DNA of 64,000 nucleotides, taken from VAZQ01 sp036557705 (lineage in GTDB: Bacteria; Pseudomonadota; Alphaproteobacteria; Rhizobiales; Xanthobacteraceae). Positions 59,915 through 64,000 of this stretch are shown one piece after another. Each line of letters begins with the position of its first letter. Positions within the stretch are counted from its first letter, which is position 1. The notes beneath the pieces were generated by a model, which searched no databases, was not told the origin of the DNA, and worked only from the letters and a program-made list of their open reading frames with translations. Position numbers and translations under genes: made by a program. The stretch lies in NCBI GenBank assembly GCA_036557705.1, contig DATBHB010000156.1, positions 61,207 to 125,206 of the forward strand, in the 5' to 3' direction.

Positions 59915-61465
59915 TCATCGTTCGGGTACGCCTGCCTTGCGCATCCCGGCGATCAATCGCTGTCGGTCGGCTTCTCGGCGGAATGGGTAGTACCCGCATA
60001 ACTTGCCGATAGTGACCTTCGGATCAATTCTCAGATACGCGTTCAGAGCTCGCCTCGCCTCTTCGGCTTGGCCGCGCGTGGCGTTGGAAGCGATCGTCAT
60101 CCGAAGAGCCGGCAGCCAGTTTGGCTTGACGCGCAGGGCCATCGCCGCCCAGCGTGCGGCCTCATCGTCGCGTCCGGCGATGAAATGGGCAAAAGCCATG
60201 GCGCTTTGTGTAAGGAAGACACGAGGGTCGAGCGGATTGAGGCGAATCGCCTTGTTCAGGCTTTCAATAGCCCCCTCCGAATCGCCGGCATAGCCGCGGA
60301 CCCAACCGCTGCGCTGCCAGGCGACAGCCAGGTTCACGTCCAGATCAAGGGCTCGATGGATGAGCAGCAATGCACGGTCAAGGTCGCGAAAGAAATATGC
60401 ATGCACGTGTCCGGCCCAGCACAGCGCAACGGCGTCATCCGTGCCTATGTCGGCAGCGCGCTCGACCAGCCAGGAGATCTCCTCTTCATCAAAGCTCGAC
60501 GCCCAGCCATTCGCCTTGGCGAAATGATGACACGAAGCAGCCAGCCCATACGGGGTCGAAAAGTCGCGATCTTTTGCTATTGCCGCCTTGAACAGCGCCA
60601 GCGCCTTGGCATTTTCCTCCCCTGTCCATCGATTCCAGCTGGCAAGTCCGCGAAGGTAAAAATCGTAAGCCGCCAGATCGCCGGTCATATCGAGCTTGGC
60701 GCGATCGATCTCAGCTTTCTCCAGCTGCGGCGCTATTGCTCCGACCACGCTCGTGACGAGCTGATCTTGCAGATCGAAGATATCGACCAAGTCACCGTCA
60801 AACCGGTCTGCCCACAAATGCAGGCCCGACTCGGCTTCGATAAACTGCCCGGTCACACGCACACGGTTGCCGGACTTGCGTACGCTGCCTTCCAAGATGT
60901 AACGGACGCCGAGATCGCGAGCGACCTGCTTGGTATCAACCGGTTTTTTCTGGTAGGTGAACGAGGAGTTGCGGGCGATGACGAAAAAAGCGCGGTTGCG
61001 CGACAAGGCCGTGATGATGTCCTCGACAACCCCGTCGATGAAGTAATCCTGTTCCGGATCGCCGCTGAGGTTTACGAAAGGCAGGACTGCGATCGATGGC
61101 TTGTCGGCAATGCCGAGCGCAGACTTGTGCGGACCCGTCCAGGCGAGACCGCACTCCTCCTCGCGAACCTCGCCGACAAAGCGCAGGCCCCTGCGCGGCA
61201 GCGTCTTGATCAGCCTTTGCCGATCGCCGGTGTCGCCGATTGCGCTCCTGGCCGCATTGATCCGGTTAAACAATGCCGACTCAGAAATGGCACGCCCATG
61301 CCAGACCGATGCCAAAAGGTCGTCCTTGCTGACCACACGATCGCGGTGCCGGATCAAGTGAACAAGAAGATCGAAGACCTGGGGCTCGATAGCCACAAGG
61401 TCCGTTCCCCGTCGTAGCTCGCGGCGATCCGTATCAAGCGCACATTCCTCGAACAGGTAGCGCAA
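59915..61465 (-). CDS. Winged-helix (OmpR-type) DNA-binding TPR regulator
   Basis: The 516-residue protein combines an N-terminal Trans_reg_C winged helix (about 1-95: ALDTDRRELRRGTDLVAIEPQVFDLLVHLIRHRDRVVSKDDLLASVW), a TolB/FlgO-like domain (IAVLPFVNLSGDPEQDYFIDGVVEDIITALSR to LEGSVRKSGNRVRVTGQFIEAESGLHLWADRFD) and C-terminal TPR repeats. This is the CadC/adenylate-cyclase-like architecture common in Rhizobiales. No membrane helix is obvious between the domains. The start is a TTG at 61465. It is divergent from the cupin gene; a regulatory link is possible but not shown. Confidence 0.87.
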   Translation of the reverse strand: MRYLFEECALDTDRRELRRGTDLVAIEPQVFDLLVHLIRHRDRVVSKDDLLASVWHGRAISESALFNRINAARSAIGDTGDRQRLIKTLPRRGLRFVGEVREEECGLAWTGPHKSALGIADKPSIAVLPFVNLSGDPEQDYFIDGVVEDIITALSRNRAFFVIARNSSFTYQKKPVDTKQVARDLGVRYILEGSVRKSGNRVRVTGQFIEAESGLHLWADRFDGDLVDIFDLQDQLVTSVVGAIAPQLEKAEIDRAKLDMTGDLAAYDFYLRGLASWNRWTGEENAKALALFKAAIAKDRDFSTPYGLAASCHHFAKANGWASSFDEEEISWLVERAADIGTDDAVALCWAGHVHAYFFRDLDRALLLIHRALDLDVNLAVAWQRSGWVRGYAGDSEGAIESLNKAIRLNPLDPRVFLTQSAMAFAHFIAGRDDEAARWAAMALRVKPNWLPALRMTIASNATRGQAEEARRALNAYLRIDPKVTIGKLCGYYPFRREADRQRLIAGMRKAGVPER

Positions 61466-61626
61466 TAGTTGATCCCGCTCGTCACGCGGCGCCCTGCAAC
61501 GACCCTAGCACAAGCCCTGCAAAGGAAAAATGGAGGGAACGCGAAGCCAAAATTGAGAGGCCCTGAAGGACGCAAAGCTCCATTTTTGACATCAGGACGG
61601 CAGCCAAATAGCGCCAGGAGAACGAC

Positions 61627-62277
61627 ATGAATCCGCTCCTATTTGCTGCCCGCCTTGCAATCCCCGTCGTCTATGCCGTGGGGCTGCTGCTGCCGCCATC
61701 GGCTTGGGCGGCGGACGTGCGATACATCGTCAAGCCCATTGCCGAGATGAAGGTCAAGCAGCTTCCGAAGGGCCCGCTGTACTGGCGGGTCGAGAATTTT
61801 CCGACCCTGGATCAGGCGAAGGCTGCTGCGGGTGAGTACCGTTGGAACCCAGACACGGTGACCTACGAGGGATGGCCCTCCCTCACAGCTGAAGTCGGCG
61901 GGAAAGCATGGCTGTTCACGCTTGGGCCGCAAGGCGCGAAGACGCCCGGCGGAAAGAAGGTGGCCGAGATCGGACCGGTACCGGCGATTTCCGCGCCCGA
62001 GTATCTTCTGCGCGTGAACTACGGCAGCGGACCGCCGGCAGCCAAGACACCGGTCCATTCTCATCCAGGCTCCGAGGCCTTTTACGTTGTTGCCGGGAAA
62101 CTGGGCCAGAGGACGTCGGACGGCATCAACTACGTCGAGGCGGGCCACACCATGAACGGCCATATGGCCGGGATGCCGATGGAAGTGTTCAACGATGGCA
62201 CGACTGAACTGACCGCCCTCATCATGTTCGTGGTGGATGCCACCAAACCATTCTCGGTGCCGGCCACGTTGCCTTGA
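61627..62277 (+). CDS. Secreted cupin-domain protein
   Basis: The 216-residue protein has a signal peptide (LAIPVVYAVGLLLPPSAWA) and a C-terminal cupin: TPVHSHPGSEAFYVVAGKLGQRTSDG is motif 1 with the metal-binding His/Glu set, and GHTMNGHMAGMPMEVFNDGTTE is motif 2. The N-terminal ~90 residues (VKQLPKGPLYWRVENFPTLDQAKAAAG, then WLFTLGPQGAKTPGGKKVAEIG) resemble a second, degenerate cupin-like half. The ATG at 61627 has AGGAGA upstream. The function is unknown. Confidence 0.85.
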   Translation: MNPLLFAARLAIPVVYAVGLLLPPSAWAADVRYIVKPIAEMKVKQLPKGPLYWRVENFPTLDQAKAAAGEYRWNPDTVTYEGWPSLTAEVGGKAWLFTLGPQGAKTPGGKKVAEIGPVPAISAPEYLLRVNYGSGPPAAKTPVHSHPGSEAFYVVAGKLGQRTSDGINYVEAGHTMNGHMAGMPMEVFNDGTTELTALIMFVVDATKPFSVPATLP

Positions 62278-62347
62278 CGCGTATGAACGCCGGCTTTGGT
62301 CGGTCTTGACCGCGCGGGCCGGCGGTTGCGCACGGAGCGCGACATCT

Positions 62348-62374
62348 GTAGGGGCGGGTTTCAAACCCGCCCCT
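62348..62374 (+). repeat. Solo family A palindrome
   Basis: GTAGGGGCGGGTTTCAAACC with CGCCCCT forms a single hairpin between the cupin gene and the end of the collagen-like gene. Unlike the other family A units it has no partner palindrome nearby. Confidence 0.78.
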
Positions 62375-62391
62375 ATCAAGGCTTTCTCATC

Positions 62392-63015
62392 CTAATTTAG
62401 GGCATCGACTTTGAGCGCGATGAGGTCTGTGTCTGCGTCGCCAGTATCCCCAATATTGGCGCCACAAAAGACCTTGATGGAGTTGAGGCTCAAGGGCAGG
62501 TTAACCGACGTATTCATGGTGCTCTGGCCGGAGTCGCCGGTACTGCGCCCGGAGTAGATCGCCGTAAAGCCGGCGGGAATGACATTTGTTGTATCATTGA
62601 TTTTCAGCAGGCAGGTCATGACACTGCCTCCGTTCACCACCGAGACGTTGGCCCAGACCACGTAGTTTCCCACGGGCAGATTGGCGAGACTCGCAACTGG
62701 ATCGGCAGTCCCGATCGGAGCGCCGATGTGAACATGATATGCATGACCGCTGCCGGACGGACCCTGAGGACCGATTGGACCCTGCGGGCCGGCGGGACCC
62801 TGTGGACCTGTCTGTCCCCAGGCCAGAGGAGTCTCATTGTTCCTGCAGGTGGTGGGAACGTCGACCACTCGAAGCGAACCGTTGTTATCTTGGAAGCAGG
62901 AATGAATGACGCCATTACCATCAGGAATTGTCGCTTTTGTGATGCCAATAGCCGCGGCGCCCAACCCTAGGGCTGACACTGCCCACCAACGCGTTCGTCG
63001 ATTAAAGCCCCTCAT
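62392..63015 (-). CDS. Collagen-like repeat surface protein
   Basis: The 207-residue protein has a signal or anchor helix (WWAVSALGLGAAAIGI), a Cys pair (HSCFQDNNG, VPTTCRNNE), a short run of Gly-X-Y triplets (GPQGPAGPQGPIGPQGPSG, about six) and a C-terminal beta-rich domain with strand-like repeats and two Cys (VMTCLLKIND, IKVFCGANIG). This layout is seen in bacterial collagen-like exported proteins. The short triplet run would only form a small stalk. ATG 63015 has AAAGGAGAG 9 bases upstream; GTG 63024 is too close to that site. Confidence 0.8.
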   Translation of the reverse strand: MRGFNRRTRWWAVSALGLGAAAIGITKATIPDGNGVIHSCFQDNNGSLRVVDVPTTCRNNETPLAWGQTGPQGPAGPQGPIGPQGPSGSGHAYHVHIGAPIGTADPVASLANLPVGNYVVWANVSVVNGGSVMTCLLKINDTTNVIPAGFTAIYSGRSTGDSGQSTMNTSVNLPLSLNSIKVFCGANIGDTGDADTDLIALKVDALN

Positions 63016-63338
63016 TTTAACCACTCTCCTTTCAATAAAAAAACCGGTTGTCGAACGGCGCCCAACAACAGGCTCGCTCAGCTTTGGTCCTGCGCCGTTT
63101 CATCCGAGTGCCAAGTCGGAGGATTAGTGCAATGACGCGCACGCTCGGTTTCGTGCAACTGGCCATTTTTCGGTTGCCGACCGATGACAAATATTTTAGG
63201 CGCTTTGCACTGGAATGTTTCCGTACGCTCGGAATCCTGTCCCGCAACCGACGCTGTCGCTGGATGGCAGACCCTGCGGATGACAGTCGATCGGCTCCAC
63301 GCTACACTTTGAGTGTGATCCGCAGGGGAGGGCCAAAC
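63016..63338. other. Divergent intergenic region, no gene seen
   Basis: This 323-base gap separates the collagen-like gene and the methyltransferase gene, which point away from each other. It must hold both promoters. No conserved -35/-10 pair or palindromic repeat stands out. Short open frames on the minus strand have no protein-like composition. Confidence 0.6.
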
Positions 63339-64000
63339 GTGGCGCAATTTGACGAAAGCAAACTTCACCAATTCGTCGGCAAAATGCTCGGTGACCTCGG
63401 CGGCGCATTCAGTGTGCCGACAGTGCGCATCGGACTGAGACTCGGCTTATTCAACGCTCTACACGAGGGCGGGCCAGCTACGTCCGATGAGTTGGCGAAA
63501 CGAACGGGCGGCCTGGCGGAGCGATATGTTCGCGAGTGGGCACTCGCTCAAGCGGCGAATGGCTTCGTCGACTACAACGCCACCTCGCGGAAATTCAGTC
63601 TGTCGCCGGAACAAGCCATGGTCTTTGCTGAAAAGGACAGTCCGGTTTATCTGGCCGGAGCGTTCGACCTGGTCGCCGCCATGATCGAGGGAGAACAGAA
63701 GGTCGAGCATTCGTTCCGAACAGGTGCCGGCGTGCGCTGGGGCGATTCGGCAGGCTGCCTGTTCTGCGCAACTGGGGCGTTCTTCCGACCGGGCTATGTG
63801 AACAACATTGTACAGAACTGGCTGCCGGCCCTTGACGGAGTCGAAGCGAAGCTAAAGTCGGGTGCCAAGGTCGCCGATGTCGGCTGTGGCGTCGGCTTTT
63901 CGACCCTACTGATGGCACAAGCTTTTCCGAAGAGTCATTTTGTGGGGTACGATTTCCACGCGCCTTCCGTTGAAGAGGCGAATCGGCATGTCGTCGCGCA
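63339..64000 (+). CDS. Class I SAM-dependent methyltransferase with winged-helix N terminus (partial)
   Basis: The frame is open to the window end, so only the first 220 residues are seen. The GTG at 63339 has AGGGGAGGG 6 bases upstream. The N-terminal part (residues ~1-90: FVGKMLGDLGGAFSVPTVRIGLRLGLFNALHEGGPATSDELAKRTGG) resembles the winged-helix domain of Rv2258c-type methyltransferases. The SAM-binding motif VADVGCGVGFSTLLMAQAF follows near residue 180, then VGYDFHAPS as motif II. The substrate is unknown; relatives act on small molecules. The C-terminal third lies outside. Confidence 0.85.
   Translation, partial: MAQFDESKLHQFVGKMLGDLGGAFSVPTVRIGLRLGLFNALHEGGPATSDELAKRTGGLAERYVREWALAQAANGFVDYNATSRKFSLSPEQAMVFAEKDSPVYLAGAFDLVAAMIEGEQKVEHSFRTGAGVRWGDSAGCLFCATGAFFRPGYVNNIVQNWLPALDGVEAKLKSGAKVADVGCGVGFSTLLMAQAFPKSHFVGYDFHAPSVEEANRHVVA

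Overview
The window is high-GC DNA with alphaproteobacterial traits. It fits a Hyphomicrobiales (Bradyrhizobium/Xanthobacteraceae-like) soil or environmental bacterium. The reasons are a DivL-type kinase with Tyr in place of the phospho-His, LigD end-joining ligase, metX-metW, many Bug/TctC, TAXI and NMT1-type binding proteins, and several families of dispersed palindromic repeats between and inside genes. No rRNA, tRNA, CRISPR array or intact insertion sequence was found. Genus-level placement is inference.

Layout. 0-6.3 kb: end of an ABC-2 permease, pxpB-pxpC (5-oxoproline use) coupled to a DMT exporter, then a Cache-PAS-GGDEF-EAL protein. 6.4-20.8 kb: two Sel1-like paralogues around a TAXI binding protein, a GlcG/TctCBA/Gfo-Idh-MocA operon, an MBL hydrolase, a frameshifted nicotinamidase, an NHL-repeat secreted protein and a LigJ-type hydratase. 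21.1-30.7 kb: HpcH/HpaI aldolase, DivL-like kinase, a complete ABC importer operon and a lone NMT1-type binding protein. 30.9-34.7 kb: two-domain LigD next to a BRCT-HTH-TPR protein.

35.1-40.9 kb is an accessory island of toxin-antitoxin (TA)-like genes and decayed fragments. It holds a small antitoxin with a broken ParE-type toxin, an AbiEi-like remnant, an HExxH protein carrying a DUF4160-like C terminus, a Phd/YefM-like antitoxin, a Panacea (DUF4065) antitoxin overlapping a small unidentified partner, and two copies (one broken) of an unknown 192-residue gene. This is the best place to look for an undescribed system.

41-47.2 kb returns to core functions: MltA, LdcA and an Mpl-type ligase on the minus strand form a likely murein-recycling group, divergent from metX-metW. 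A candidate minus-strand small RNA with a C-rich loop and intrinsic terminator lies at 47.4-47.5 kb. 47.6-64 kb holds two orphan molybdenum hydroxylase large subunits, a DUF1778-GNAT toxin-antitoxin pair, a 5'-3' exonuclease, a LysR/Bug divergent pair, a truncated PIN toxin with its antitoxin, a phthalate-type binding protein, a winged-helix/TPR regulator, a cupin, a collagen-like protein and the start of a methyltransferase that runs off the end.

Palindromic repeats (at least six types) fill most longer intergenic gaps. In two places they are translated in frame (the DMT transporter and the LigD linker), and in two others their edge provides a stop codon (ligD, ldcA).
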